DNA of 64,000 nucleotides from G965200765 sp965203865 (GTDB lineage Bacteria > Pseudomonadota > Gammaproteobacteria > Arenicellales > JAJDZL01): NCBI GenBank assembly GCA_965203865.1, contig OZ241916.1, positions 2,294,001 through 2,358,000 on the forward strand, given 5' to 3'. Below are positions 26,490 to 35,252 of the stretch, one piece after another (position 1 is the first letter of the stretch; each line of letters starts with the position of its first letter). The translations under genes and the position numbers were made by a program. The notes under the pieces were generated by a model. It saw nothing but the letters and a program-made list of their open reading frames with translations, was not told the origin of the DNA and made no database searches.

Positions 26490-27125
26490 GTGAGACCCAT
26501 CAACAAAGGAAATGAACCACGGAGTCTCGTTGAACACAGAAAGTCCAAGTATGCGGACTACGACAACTATTCAGACAAGGCAAGACTGCGCGAAACAATG
26601 CTGTCCGAGCAGGGTGGTCTTTGTTGCTATTGCATGGGACGCATACCCGACAAGCAAGGACAATTGAAGATTGAGCACTGGCAATGCATAGCAAAATATC
26701 CTCAAAATCAGCTGGACTATCAGAATCTTTTAGTAGTATGCAAAGGCGGTGAAGGCCTATCGCCGAAACGTCAGCATTGTGATACCCGAAAAGCTGACCG
26801 AGACTTGCTGTTTAATCCAGCAAATCCAAACCATCATGACAAGTTACGAATCACTTACAAACGAAGCGGAAAAATTCAATCTGACGACAAGGAGTTTGAC
26901 CGTCAATTAAACGAAATTCTAAAACTCAATCTCCCTCTAATGATGCAGAATCGTAAAAGAGTATTATGGGGAGTAATGAAGCGGTGGCAGAATAACCATC
27001 CTGTCTCACGCAAACGTTTGGAAAAGGAGATATCCAGGCGATCAGATTCGTCGGGAAAACTTGAACCCTACGTTGAAGTTGCAATTTGGTGGTTGAAGAA
27101 AAAACTCGTAGAAATTTCGAGTTAG
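26490..27125 (+). CDS. ptuB: Septu HNH nuclease PtuB
   Basis: A 211-residue protein starting with GTG immediately after the ptuA stop (no gap), which implies coupled translation. It has a zinc-type CCYCMGRI (about 44-51), then the catalytic KIEHW (about 60-64), then YQNLLVVCKGG and the distal HCDTRKADRDLLFNP segment, all in TIGR02646 order. The HNH core is complete (H and N residues present). It is the DNA- or RNA-cleaving effector of Septu. Confidence 0.83.
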   Translation: MRPINKGNEPRSLVEHRKSKYADYDNYSDKARLRETMLSEQGGLCCYCMGRIPDKQGQLKIEHWQCIAKYPQNQLDYQNLLVVCKGGEGLSPKRQHCDTRKADRDLLFNPANPNHHDKLRITYKRSGKIQSDDKEFDRQLNEILKLNLPLMMQNRKRVLWGVMKRWQNNHPVSRKRLEKEISRRSDSSGKLEPYVEVAIWWLKKKLVEISS

Positions 27126-27306
27126 TCTGGCTTTAATCTATGAAAATTGGATTGATTCGACCGTGAGACCATTGAGTAATTGCATCACAATAGTAAGCTG
27201 GTTTCGTAGTTGCCAAGTTGTTTTGATTTTCTGAAATTCTCTCTACCTCAAGAATTTGCGCTTTTCAAGGCTGGAACGCCTGTTCTCGCCATTTCTTCTA
27301 ACCCAT

Positions 27307-27375
27307 GCCCCTGCACCGCCATCCAAACTGTTTTCGTACTGTAATCACCCTTGGCTAATCAGCAATTTCGCTCTT
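27307..27375 (+). repeat. Dispersed intergenic repeat, member 4 (right of Septu)
   Basis: Direct repeat of 25045-25113. The distance between the two copies is 2262 bp, and the only genes between them are ptuA and ptuB. The neighbouring 27126-27306 and 27376-27554 show no gene. Confidence 0.6.
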
Positions 27376-27554
27376 CCCCTTTCGGAGGTGCTGTATGTGA
27401 ATAGTAACAAGAACGACCACGAAATGCTAAGGCGATTTGCGAAGCCTGATGGAAACTGAACATGCGTTTTACAGCGATGTTCAAGCGTTAATTGATTGAA
27501 AATTCTTGCTCGGAAAAGATCTAATAATCAATGCCACTAAAATTCTGGTGCAAA

Positions 27555-27941
27555 TCAAGAACAAATTAGTTTGACTTCAACCCCCAAGTTTACTTTCGCC
27601 CACACTTTGTCTCTTGTCAAGACTGGCAATCTTAGTTGCTTGGCAAGCTGAATACATGCACAGTCGGCAAGAGACATGCCATTTTTTCTTGCTATATTGC
27701 GAAATCTTAAAACTGCATGAGCCTGTTCGGCATCAAATGGATAAATTTGAACGCGTATAGAAGCCACCTGTTCTCGGATCTGCTCTTCTGGCAATCCAAT
27801 TTCAATCAAACGACTACAAACCTCGGCCCAATTAATTGCAGATACCGCAGTTTTCCCTTCGTAGCCGGATACAATTTCAGCCCCCTCTTCATTAAGCAAC
27901 AAGGCTATGACTGCTGAAGAATCTAGCACTGCTCCCTTCAT
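27555..27941 (-). CDS. vapC: VapC-type PIN-domain ribonuclease toxin
   Basis: A 128-residue PIN protein: first acidic residue in AVLDSSAVIALL (Asp at about 7), the Glu in INWAEVCSRL (about 40), and the distal acidic cluster MSLADCACIQLAK plus VLTRDKVW (about 90-113). All four positions are present, so it looks active. The start overlaps the stop of the upstream VapB gene by 4 bases. VapC toxins cut tRNA or rRNA in a Mg-dependent way. Confidence 0.82.
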   Translation of the reverse strand: MKGAVLDSSAVIALLLNEEGAEIVSGYEGKTAVSAINWAEVCSRLIEIGLPEEQIREQVASIRVQIYPFDAEQAHAVLRFRNIARKNGMSLADCACIQLAKQLRLPVLTRDKVWAKVNLGVEVKLICS

Positions 27942-28723
27942 TTTTGTTGCCTCATTTTTGCTTTGCTTGTCTCTGCCTCTTCCACCAGCAATTCTTGGCG
28001 ACGCTCGGCAATAAGCTCATCCACAATACTAACCCCTTCGGGTACATGGCGTTTCAGTTCTTCCTGAATTCTTCTCAAATTTTCTTTCCAAGTCAGAATG
28101 TGCAGTTGATTCTCCTTCAACTCAATCAAAACTTCTTTTTCTTCTTCAATTCCAAGAACTTTTCGAAACTTGGCAGGTATCACTAGACGTCCAGCAGGGC
28201 CAACCTTGACCCATTCACTGTCTGGATAGATTTTCGGTGATTCGTCGACTTCAGAATCAGCATTGCTCAGCGGTTGTTCCAGTTTTACCTCGTTGTACCC
28301 ACTTCGAACAAGAACATTGCGAACATGCTGGTAGCGAATCCCCAGGAAATTCTTTATGTCAGACCGACTATAGCCTTTGACATACAAGGCGCGAATTTTA
28401 TCGGCTGTTTTGGACATCCCATCAACAATGTGTTCCATGACATGCTTTTTATCAGTGTTCCTCACTTTCGGTGGTGGATAAGTCGGCAACCCCGTATGGT
28501 GTCTGGATTTGTATTCATCTGAATTGGATGACGGCTTGGTTTCTGAATCTTCGTAGCCACTATCTATCAGAATTTCTCGTACATGCTGGTTGGCTATCTT
28601 CAAAAACTTTGCTATTTCAGCGCGACTGTACCCCTCACAATATAAAGCCCGAACTTTGTTTTTCTCGCAGAGTAGGTTATTTGTAATTTGTTCCATGGCA
28701 TCTCGGTTTGGTGAATTGCTCAT
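27938..28723 (-). CDS. vapB: VapB-type antitoxin with two HTH repeats and an AbrB domain
   Basis: About 261 residues from the ATG at 28723, chosen because GGAG lies 8 bases upstream (an in-frame ATG at 28744 has no such site). Two near-identical HTH units occur: KVRALYCEGYSRAEIAKFL and, about 95 residues later, KIRALYVKGYSRSDIKNFL, each followed by a QHVR recognition helix. The C-terminal SpoVT-AbrB domain reads WVKVGPAGRLVIPAKFRKVL, followed by a helical tail for VapC binding. Normal VapB proteins are about 75-90 residues, so this is an enlarged version likely to bind longer or multiple operators. It overlaps vapC by 4 bases. Confidence 0.75.
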   Translation of the reverse strand: MSNSPNRDAMEQITNNLLCEKNKVRALYCEGYSRAEIAKFLKIANQHVREILIDSGYEDSETKPSSNSDEYKSRHHTGLPTYPPPKVRNTDKKHVMEHIVDGMSKTADKIRALYVKGYSRSDIKNFLGIRYQHVRNVLVRSGYNEVKLEQPLSNADSEVDESPKIYPDSEWVKVGPAGRLVIPAKFRKVLGIEEEKEVLIELKENQLHILTWKENLRRIQEELKRHVPEGVSIVDELIAERRQELLVEEAETSKAKMRQQK

Positions 28724-28776
28724 ATGGAATTCTCCATGATTCATTGATTGTAGTTATATTTGGATTGCTTATTGCC

Positions 28777-28806
28777 ATTGTATTCTTATATTGTCAATAC
28801 TACAAT
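28777..28806 (-). promoter_or_regulatory. Candidate promoter/operator of vapBC
   Basis: ATTGTCAAT (28790-28798) is a palindrome and overlaps a minus-strand TTGACA box (28792-28797). ATTGTA (28777-28782) and TACAAT (28801-28806) flank it as a wider inverted pair. The site is 54-83 bases upstream of the chosen vapB start, where an autoregulating AbrB/HTH antitoxin would bind. The -10 box is poor. Confidence 0.35.
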
Positions 28807-28828
28807 CTATTTACATATTACAATATAT

Positions 28829-28880
28829 TGAGTGTTCCTCGTTAGAAAAAATTTGAAGGCGAATTTGCCGATTTGACACT
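28829..28880 (-). repeat. Dispersed intergenic repeat, member 5 (upstream of VapBC)
   Basis: On the minus strand this reads ATCGGCAAATTCGCCTTCAA followed by a TTTTTT-rich bridge and AACACTC, matching the core of the members at 8050-8090 and 16720-16762. It lies between vapB and the methyltransferase gene; 28881-29102 shows no gene. Confidence 0.45.
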
Positions 28881-29102
28881 TGCATTGATACTGTTCGAGT
28901 TTGCTGAAACCATGGGAACAAGTCTTTTCGTCTGCGACCGCTCAAGCAAATCGGCTGAAAGGCCGATTTGTAGTGCCTTTGCTTCTTGGTTGAAATAAAC
29001 AGAATCAAATACTTGCAAATCGAAACCGACGAAGTCAAGTGTGAACTGTGATTATGAATACGGGGAACAGCTGTTTTATTACTTTATCTGTAAATTCCAA
29101 TT

Positions 29103-30635
29103 GTGCTAAATTTAGCCTTTGAAAGAAAATTCATATCAAGTGTTATGCTACGACAATTAGAAATGTTTCCATCGCTAACCTACCAAACGATGGTCGCGCA
29201 AGCTTCAAATCCGACAGGATACAAAGGTCTCCACGCGTTTCACAAATATTGGGGCAAGAAACCTTTAGAACCGCTGGCTTACATAATCGAAAACCTGTGC
29301 CCTCCTGATGGAATTGTTGTTGACCCATTCCTTGGTGGTGGACTGCTCACTCGAATATGTCGTGTGGCAAACCGAAGATTTATCGGAATAGATATCAACC
29401 CTGTTTCAACAGAGCTTGGAAAGCTTTTTCACGATCTGCCGAATTCTGACGACTATTCAGAAGCGATTCGTTTGCTTTCAACTGATGTAAAGTCAAGTAT
29501 TAACAGTACCTACAAGCGTGAAGATGATTCAATTGCAACACATTACCTGTGGAACAATTCGGAGTTGAGGTCTGTTTGGACGAATAGCAGTTCTACGGGA
29601 CGTGTGGAACATGAAGCTACGGATTTTGATTTAAGCCTTTCTCGTCAATTTCTTGAATATACACCCAAGCACTTCAGGGAGATTATGACCTTCTCCAATT
29701 CAAGAATTAACGCTACACCGACGCTATCCATGCTGGATATTTTTAAACCCCGCGCATGCTTGAACATTGATACTCTTGTTGAGAGAATACTTGAGTTCGA
29801 CAACCCCACTATTCGTCGTGCACTGCTCTTAACTCTAACTGCCGCTTCGGGCCAAATGTCAAATTTCGTCTTCGCAATAAACAATCGAGGCAAAAACTCC
29901 CGCCATGCCAAGAGCAGCAAGAAAACCGAAGTCGGGAGTTGGGCAATTGGATTTTGGCGACCTCGAGAACATTTTGAAGTTAATGTATGGAATTGCTTTG
30001 AAAACCGCTTTCAACGACTTCAAAAAGCTCTGCGTACAAACTCAGAAAATGTTGCTGGACGGTGGGTCGACAATATTAATGAATTTTTTAGCAATAAAGC
30101 CGGATGTGCTTTAATTACTGGCCCCGCGCAAAATACACTGAGCAATGTCCCTGACAATTCAGTTGACCTTGTGCTTACCGACCCGCCTCATAGCGACAGG
30201 ATCCCGTACCTTGAATTATCGGAATTCTGGAACTCGCTTCTTCAATTCTCCCAATCCAATTTTGATGATGAAATCGTAATTTCCAATGCTCGCGAACGGC
30301 TTAAAACTCCAGAAAACTATCTGCAGGATATGGACAAGTTTATTCAGGAATGCGCAAGAATTCTCAAGCCAAACGGTTTTCTCTGCCTGATGTACAACTG
30401 CAGAAAAAATGGCGAGTGGGCATTCTTGCAAAATCCAGACAATCTGAAATATGTCGGGCGGTTCGATTTGAACTATTCAGCCGGTTCAATCGCCCAGGAC
30501 AATAGAAAAGGAGCATTAAAAACAGACTTTGTTCTGGTCTATCAACATACTAAAAAAATCTTACGCTATGAGTTTCTTGAAAATCTTCCAAGCTGGTCCA
30601 GAAAATTTCCTTCAATGGAATTCCGTTTGATCTAA
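29103..30635 (+). CDS. Orphan DNA methyltransferase (N4-cytosine/N6-adenine class)
   Basis: A 510-residue protein (GTG at 29103; ATG at 29145 is an alternative start). The N-terminal HAFHKYWGKKP block followed by VVDPFLGGGLLTR (about 77-89) is AdoMet-binding motif I of large DNA methylases. The catalytic motif VLTDPPHSDRIPYLELSEFW lies near residue 357, with DPPH where DPPY is usual. No endonuclease gene is adjacent, so it may be an orphan epigenetic enzyme or a protective gene linked to a neighbouring module. The order, motif I before motif IV, is the gamma/alpha-type order. Confidence 0.72.
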   Translation: MLNLAFERKFISSVMLRQLEMFPSLTYQTMVAQASNPTGYKGLHAFHKYWGKKPLEPLAYIIENLCPPDGIVVDPFLGGGLLTRICRVANRRFIGIDINPVSTELGKLFHDLPNSDDYSEAIRLLSTDVKSSINSTYKREDDSIATHYLWNNSELRSVWTNSSSTGRVEHEATDFDLSLSRQFLEYTPKHFREIMTFSNSRINATPTLSMLDIFKPRACLNIDTLVERILEFDNPTIRRALLLTLTAASGQMSNFVFAINNRGKNSRHAKSSKKTEVGSWAIGFWRPREHFEVNVWNCFENRFQRLQKALRTNSENVAGRWVDNINEFFSNKAGCALITGPAQNTLSNVPDNSVDLVLTDPPHSDRIPYLELSEFWNSLLQFSQSNFDDEIVISNARERLKTPENYLQDMDKFIQECARILKPNGFLCLMYNCRKNGEWAFLQNPDNLKYVGRFDLNYSAGSIAQDNRKGALKTDFVLVYQHTKKILRYEFLENLPSWSRKFPSMEFRLI

Positions 30636-31033
30636 AGGTAACTTATCTCCTGGAAGGTTTTATTATAAAAACGCCGGAAAGAAGCATTTCGAATACCAGA
30701 ATTGACCCTTCTAAAAAAATTCTGTAGAAAACATAACATGCGTTATTCTACCGAGCTACCAGCTATGCGCCTGCTTGAGTATGAAAAAGCCTTGCCATGA
30801 AACCCGCACGATATACAAAAATAAGCTGTAACCAACCTCAAAGAGCATGCTCGCAAGTTTGCATTCCGCTTCAATAACCACTACTGAAAACCTCAGCGGC
30901 CAGAATGAATGCCGCAATCCGCATTGTTAACATGCCGATTCTGGCTTTCCTTGCTTATAATGTTATGGAGGAAGGATCCTGACTTCGATTCCTGTGTTGT
31001 AGTATGCAGGCATGAAGAAGGACTACACATTTG
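30636..31033. other. Intergenic stretch without recognisable gene
   Basis: About 400 bp between the methyltransferase and a small membrane-protein frame. Open frames are short on both strands. I see no repeat from elsewhere in the window. Confidence 0.35.
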
Positions 31034-31318
31034 ATGAACAGCATGAAACTATTACTGAAGTCCCTCTACCTCCACATTGGCGAAGCAGGGGAGCTAATTA
31101 TTGGTCTTCCCATGATACTCGCGAGTTATGCTGCTTTGTGGTACCATGTTGCGCTATGCTGGTTCTATATTCTGATTGCGCCTACTTCTGAACTGCGGAA
31201 GGCAAGGCTTAATGCGGATAGGCGGTATGCCATGGGAATGTGGGAGCAGGAGCTCTACGAAAGAGTCTGCAGTCGGCTGGACTGGATGCTGCGCATGAGG
31301 GGTGCGGGAAAAGGTTAA
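31034..31318 (+). CDS. Possible small membrane protein, 94 residues
   Basis: The ATG at 31034 follows AAGGA by about 10 bases. The protein has one long hydrophobic stretch (IIGLPMILASYAALWYHVAL and onward to LIAP, about residues 22-50) and a strongly basic, helical C-terminal half (RKARLNADRRYAMGMW). A hairpin with a T-run just after the stop is consistent with a real transcription unit. I do not recognise it; an overlapping frame from 31013 (MKKDYTFDEQHE) is an alternative reading, so support is moderate. Confidence 0.4.
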   Translation: MNSMKLLLKSLYLHIGEAGELIIGLPMILASYAALWYHVALCWFYILIAPTSELRKARLNADRRYAMGMWEQELYERVCSRLDWMLRMRGAGKG

Positions 31319-31349
31319 TGCCGAACGCAGTGCCCTAAGAATCTTCAAC

Positions 31350-31384
31350 AACTCTGCTGTGCCGGAAGGCGAAGAGTTTTTTTT
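31350..31384 (+). terminator. Candidate Rho-independent terminator
   Basis: AACTCT (31350-31355) pairs with AGAGTT (31373-31378), with GCC/GGC pairing inside the loop, followed by a run of eight T (31377-31384). A second 9-bp dyad, GGCGAAGAG (31368-31376) with CTCTTCGCC (31401-31409), overlaps it. Confidence 0.45.
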
Positions 31385-31610
31385 ACTTAAAATTTTCACC
31401 CTCTTCGCCGCTCTTACTGTTTTAATGCGGGAGGATCTCCTGATATGTATGTAACTTTCGCATAGTAGCGGTACATTTCGTCATTTGGCACCGCTACGCT
31501 AGATGCATGTTGTTTTTTATGCAAAGTTTCAAAAGAGTCTGTAAATCTTTTGCAATGTAATCGTATATCGTTTTTTACAAAATGAAATCTTGAAATTTAA
31601 TTGGTTCTAC

Positions 31611-33032
31611 ATGATGAAGGACAATATCAAGAACTTTAAGCTTTCAAATGTTCGCTGTTTTGAACATTCAAATGAGTTTCAACTGCGCCCTCTCACTTTT
31701 TTGATGGGTTCGAATAGCACTGGAAAGTCGACTGTTTTGGGTTGCATCCAAGCACTAGCAGATTTTTTGAGTTTCAGCGAGAAAAGAATGACGAAGCTGG
31801 ACTTCAATGTACCTCCTTATGATATGGGTGCATTTGGTGATATTGTTCGAAACGGGCACACCGATGAATTTGAACAGTTTGAAATCGGATTCGATTTTTC
31901 TCTTGTGGAAAGTGAGAATGCAGAACTGACAGTCAAACTACGAAGAAGAGATGCTGGTTCCGAACCTGTATTCAGTTCATTGAATATGATATTTTCAGAT
32001 TTTGACATGATTTGGACAGAATCAACGGGTCCAATTAAAAATAGAGACCCACTTTTCGGTAGTTCCTCTTTAGAAACAAAACAGAAAAATGGTAGAACGA
32101 TCTTCGAGTTCAAGATTCCTAAAGAATCCGGCTTTTCGAATATAGGAGAAAATTTTTTCATTTATAGTTGTTTTCTTAAAAGAATAATAGATTTAAAGCC
32201 TCACGTAATAGGGGGCAATGATAATTTGCTAAAACTTCGTAAATATCTCAGCAATATAGAATCAAAAATGTTCGCTGATGGTAAAAGTAAAGATATTGAC
32301 GAAGAATCGAATATATTGCATTATTCGTTTTTCCCGCCATTTTCTGATTTTCATTTTCACAGCTTTGCTCCAATTCGAACAAAGCCCCAACGTACTTACA
32401 ATCCCACTAGTGAAATTGAAGATCCAGAAGGCAACGAAATGGCTATGACATTGAATAATTTATCTCGCTCAAAGCCAGAAGAATGGGAAATACTTAAAGA
32501 TAGACTGGAAACATTTGGGAAAAAATCCAAACTTTTCGAAAAGTTGATAGTAAAGAACTTTGGTAAATCATTCACTGACCCATTTCAAATTCAATTGGCT
32601 GTCCAGGAAGATCTGAATGTAAATCTTAGCGATGTTGGATATGGTGTTAGCCAAATTCTACCGATCTTGGTTCGCATACTGAGAGCCGGAAACGATAGTA
32701 CAACTTTCTTGATGCAGCAACCAGAACTTCACTTGCATCCCGAGGGGCAGGCAGAATTTATTTCCACTCTGAACGAAATTCGAAAAACTTATTCGCACTC
32801 CTACATCATCGAGACACACAGTGACTATATGATTGATCGTGCCAGAATTGAAATCAGGAATGGAAATCTTCGACCGGAAGATGTTTCATTGATTTATTTT
32901 GAACCAGAAGGAACCAAGGTAAAAGTAAACAATATTCAATTTGACGATCAGGCAAATTTAATTGATGAGCCTCCATATTTTCGAAATTTCTTTTTGAATG
33001 AAACTCACCGACTACTTGGTTTTCAAAAATAA
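31611..33032 (+). CDS. AAA ATPase with DUF3696-like C-terminus
   Basis: About 473 residues from ATG 31611 (TTG 31590 is an alternative). Walker A is LMGSNSTGKST (about 31-41), the signature region is LSDVGYGVSQILPILV (about 338-353), Walker B is MQQPELHLHPEGQ (about 368-380) with Gln-Gln in place of the usual Asp-Glu/Glu-Glu start, and the H-loop is IETHSDYMIDR (about 400). The end, IQFDDQANLIDEPPYFRNFF, is like DUF3696. A PIN-like gene follows after 8 bases, making a two-gene unit. The layout, an ABC-type ATPase with a small nuclease, matches the logic of Septu and other ATPase-nuclease defence pairs, but I know no named system with this pair. Confidence 0.72.
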   Translation: MMKDNIKNFKLSNVRCFEHSNEFQLRPLTFLMGSNSTGKSTVLGCIQALADFLSFSEKRMTKLDFNVPPYDMGAFGDIVRNGHTDEFEQFEIGFDFSLVESENAELTVKLRRRDAGSEPVFSSLNMIFSDFDMIWTESTGPIKNRDPLFGSSSLETKQKNGRTIFEFKIPKESGFSNIGENFFIYSCFLKRIIDLKPHVIGGNDNLLKLRKYLSNIESKMFADGKSKDIDEESNILHYSFFPPFSDFHFHSFAPIRTKPQRTYNPTSEIEDPEGNEMAMTLNNLSRSKPEEWEILKDRLETFGKKSKLFEKLIVKNFGKSFTDPFQIQLAVQEDLNVNLSDVGYGVSQILPILVRILRAGNDSTTFLMQQPELHLHPEGQAEFISTLNEIRKTYSHSYIIETHSDYMIDRARIEIRNGNLRPEDVSLIYFEPEGTKVKVNNIQFDDQANLIDEPPYFRNFFLNETHRLLGFQK

Positions 33033-33040
33033 TTTGGAAA

Positions 33041-33433
33041 ATGTGTGTAGTAATAGATGCAGATATATTCAATCGTTTTTTGGATCCAAATGACGATGAT
33101 ATGGAACCACTGCGAGATTGGGTTAAAAACAGAGGCAAAATTGTCTACACAAATTTTGGCCAGTACTGGACTGAATTGCTAAATTACCGGCCAATGTTGA
33201 TTGAATTAAGAAATTTAAGCGAAGCAGGCAAAGCTAAAATGAAAGAATTGGATGAGCATTCGTTAATTTCGAATGACCTACATATTCTGGCGCTCGCATT
33301 AGCTGATAACGTTAAAATTTTAGTATCAAAAGATTCAGATCTGCACAATGACTTCAAGTCAATTGTAAAGGGTGGCAAAATATATCAAAACAAAAAACAC
33401 AAAAATTTGCTCGCCCGACACTCTTGTCCTTGA
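33041..33433 (+). CDS. PIN-like nuclease, partner of the DUF3696-type ATPase
   Basis: A 130-residue protein starting 8 bases after the ATPase stop. It begins MCVVIDADIFNRFL with the first PIN acidic residue(s), has the central segment FGQYWTELLNYRP, then SNDLHILALALAD and KILVSKDSDLHNDF (about 86-109), matching the distal Asp positions of PIN domains. Unlike VapC there is no small antitoxin gene beside it; the ATPase takes that place. The likely role is RNA or DNA cleavage controlled by the ATPase. Confidence 0.68.
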   Translation: MCVVIDADIFNRFLDPNDDDMEPLRDWVKNRGKIVYTNFGQYWTELLNYRPMLIELRNLSEAGKAKMKELDEHSLISNDLHILALALADNVKILVSKDSDLHNDFKSIVKGGKIYQNKKHKNLLARHSCP

Positions 33434-33685
33434 AAATCGATTCTTGAATAAATCTCGCTTCAATTAAAAGGAATTTGTGCGGTTCGAAATTTCTTTTATT
33501 CAATCTTGAAATACCGCACTAAAATTTCCAGTCTGTGCGGCTCAAAATTATCAAGATATTGCCGATTCATGCAGTCCAAGCTTTGTCGGCAAAACTTAGA
33601 TTTGACTCACAAATCAAGGGTTCACATATCTCAAGACAAGGTTGTCCGCGAATCAAAATCCATTTGCTGGAACAGTCCTAAAAAT

Positions 33686-34114
33686 TCAGTCTTCTATGCT
33701 AACCAAATCTATCATTTGAGAATATCGATAAAAACCGGCATCAAAAGTCAGTAATCGTCTTTCACCGTATGCAAGCATAGTCGCCACGATGTTAGCATCG
33801 TGGATTTGCAGCCCGACAACAGGCACTTCGCGACTAATCTTCATCAAGTAATTCAATACTTCTTGATTGTCTTCCAGCATGGTACACACGCTCTGCATCT
33901 TCTCTGCTTGTTGCAATGAAGCTCGCACTGTCATTGGCACTGCCCATTTCTGCGGTCTGGTAACGGCTGCAATATATTCGCGAATCACTTGGTTGCTGAT
34001 TCGAACCGGTTCAGTTCCAAGCAAAATCTTGCCAAGTATTTTCCGAGCTCTTCTATATTCTGGAGCGGTTTCAAAACTGGCGGAGACAAAAATATTTGTA
34101 TCAATAAACATCAC
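33686..34114 (-). CDS. VapC-type PIN-domain toxin
   Basis: A 142-residue PIN protein: MMFIDTNIFVSA (first Asp about 5), IREYIAAVTRP with the conserved Glu (about 46), VGLQIHDANIVATML (about 100-114) and LLTFDAGFYRY (about 121-131). All acidic positions are kept. It follows the DUF7662 gene after 2 bases on the minus strand, so they form an operon in antitoxin-toxin order. Residues QIHDANIVATM are typical of VapC proteins that cut tRNA. Confidence 0.8.
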   Translation of the reverse strand: MMFIDTNIFVSASFETAPEYRRARKILGKILLGTEPVRISNQVIREYIAAVTRPQKWAVPMTVRASLQQAEKMQSVCTMLEDNQEVLNYLMKISREVPVVGLQIHDANIVATMLAYGERRLLTFDAGFYRYSQMIDLVSIED

Positions 34115-34116
34115 AA

Positions 34117-34539
34117 TTAGCCTTCTTCATACATCCACTCCCGAGTTAACTTAAACCCCTTGGGCCACGGCCCGGGATTATATGGAGTCAGAAAATCATC
34201 TATGTCAATTTTCTTTCTTGTAGTGCCGCCCTCTTCACTTTGTTCTTTGGAATTTAAACGCTGAAATACCAGGGACTCTTCTTCAAGGTCAACTGCCGAT
34301 ACTCGCCAGCCTGCAATTTGCCATGCCAATGCTTGACTATGCCCGCCATTGATATGATTCGACCACCAAGGCCTATGTACCCGGGCAGAACCTGGAAGTT
34401 CAAATCCCAGTATCCTCTCCACTTCGTAAAATGTTGTTTTCCATTCCTGTCCGCCTTGATTTTGTAAATGCGCATAAAGATGTCTGTATTTCCCTCTAGC
34501 TACAGTTCTTAATAGAATTTTTCTCCGTTTTTCCTTCAT
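34117..34539 (-). CDS. DUF7662-domain protein, likely antitoxin of the adjacent VapC
   Basis: A 140-residue protein. Residues about 15-80 form a DUF7662-like domain: KYRHLYAHLQNQGGQEW, then FYEVERILGFELPGSAR and HRPWWSNHINGGHSQALAW. The remainder (KKIDIDDFLTPYNPGPWPKG) is a Pro-rich tail that could wrap around the toxin. A basic N-terminus (MKEKRRKILL) may bind DNA. Classical antitoxin domains are absent; the call of antitoxin comes from operon position alone (2 bases from the VapC gene). Confidence 0.6.
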   Translation of the reverse strand: MKEKRRKILLRTVARGKYRHLYAHLQNQGGQEWKTTFYEVERILGFELPGSARVHRPWWSNHINGGHSQALAWQIAGWRVSAVDLEEESLVFQRLNSKEQSEEGGTTRKKIDIDDFLTPYNPGPWPKGFKLTREWMYEEG

Positions 34540-35252
34540 AATCCGCTACCTTGTAAAATAGTTAATTAATTATTAAATAATAGTATAGTTGAAATAACTT
34601 TTCACGACAAGAACTATTTGAAACTAATATCTACCCATACTGGCAAATGACAGTTTGTCGTATTTGACCGAGTGTATCAAGAACAAAATTCCAATTTGAA
34701 CAACAATGGAAATTTTGACATCGCAAACACTAGCAAAGTGGAGTAAATTTCAGAAACAGGGTGTTCCAAAAGATCTTGTAAAATTCATTGAATTTTCAAT
34801 CATGGCTCAAACATGGAGTAGTCAATGATATAGAACCGAACTAGACAGAACCTTCCATTCCGGGTTTATCCAAGTCCACACTCCATGCAAAGGGTTGAAT
34901 TCGAATCAATTTTCGGGGACTCGGTAAACCTCGCCGGAATCACATGGCGGCTCTTGATGTTGGTGAGAATGCTGATCTGTTGATGGCATAGCTCTTGGCG
35001 AATGACCTCGGCGAGATAGATTGTCTACTGTGCAAAAGAACTCTGTTGTCTAGCGATCAACTTGCAATGGTTGCCCTACCATCGTCGGTCTTAAACAGTC
35101 CTCTCTGTTTAGAAGTGCTTACTGACGAAAAGGCTTGATTGATTGTGAAATCAATCAGTTTTTCGGGACAATACCCTCACTCGTCTAAGTGTTTACTATA
35201 CCAGGGCAACGCAGGTTGAGTAAGTACTCAATCATCTTGTAAATTCAATTAT
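34540..35252. other. Long intergenic stretch with a short repeat
   Basis: About 710 bp between a toxin locus and a PD-(D/E)XK gene. No open frame is convincing on either strand. It contains the 30-bp repeat at 34887-34916 that recurs beyond the next gene. Confidence 0.4.
34887..34916 (+). repeat. 30-bp direct repeat, copy 1
   Basis: Starts GCAAAGGGTTGAATTCGAAT and ends in TTTCGG. It matches 36753-36782 with three differences. The pair brackets the PD-(D/E)XK gene at 35253-36482. Confidence 0.55.

Noticed and set aside
25045..27375. Retron with PtuAB effector
   Set aside because: No reverse transcriptase gene is found near the ptuA/ptuB pair; the upstream region is a dispersed repeat and a truncated HEPN-like frame, so stand-alone Septu is the better call.
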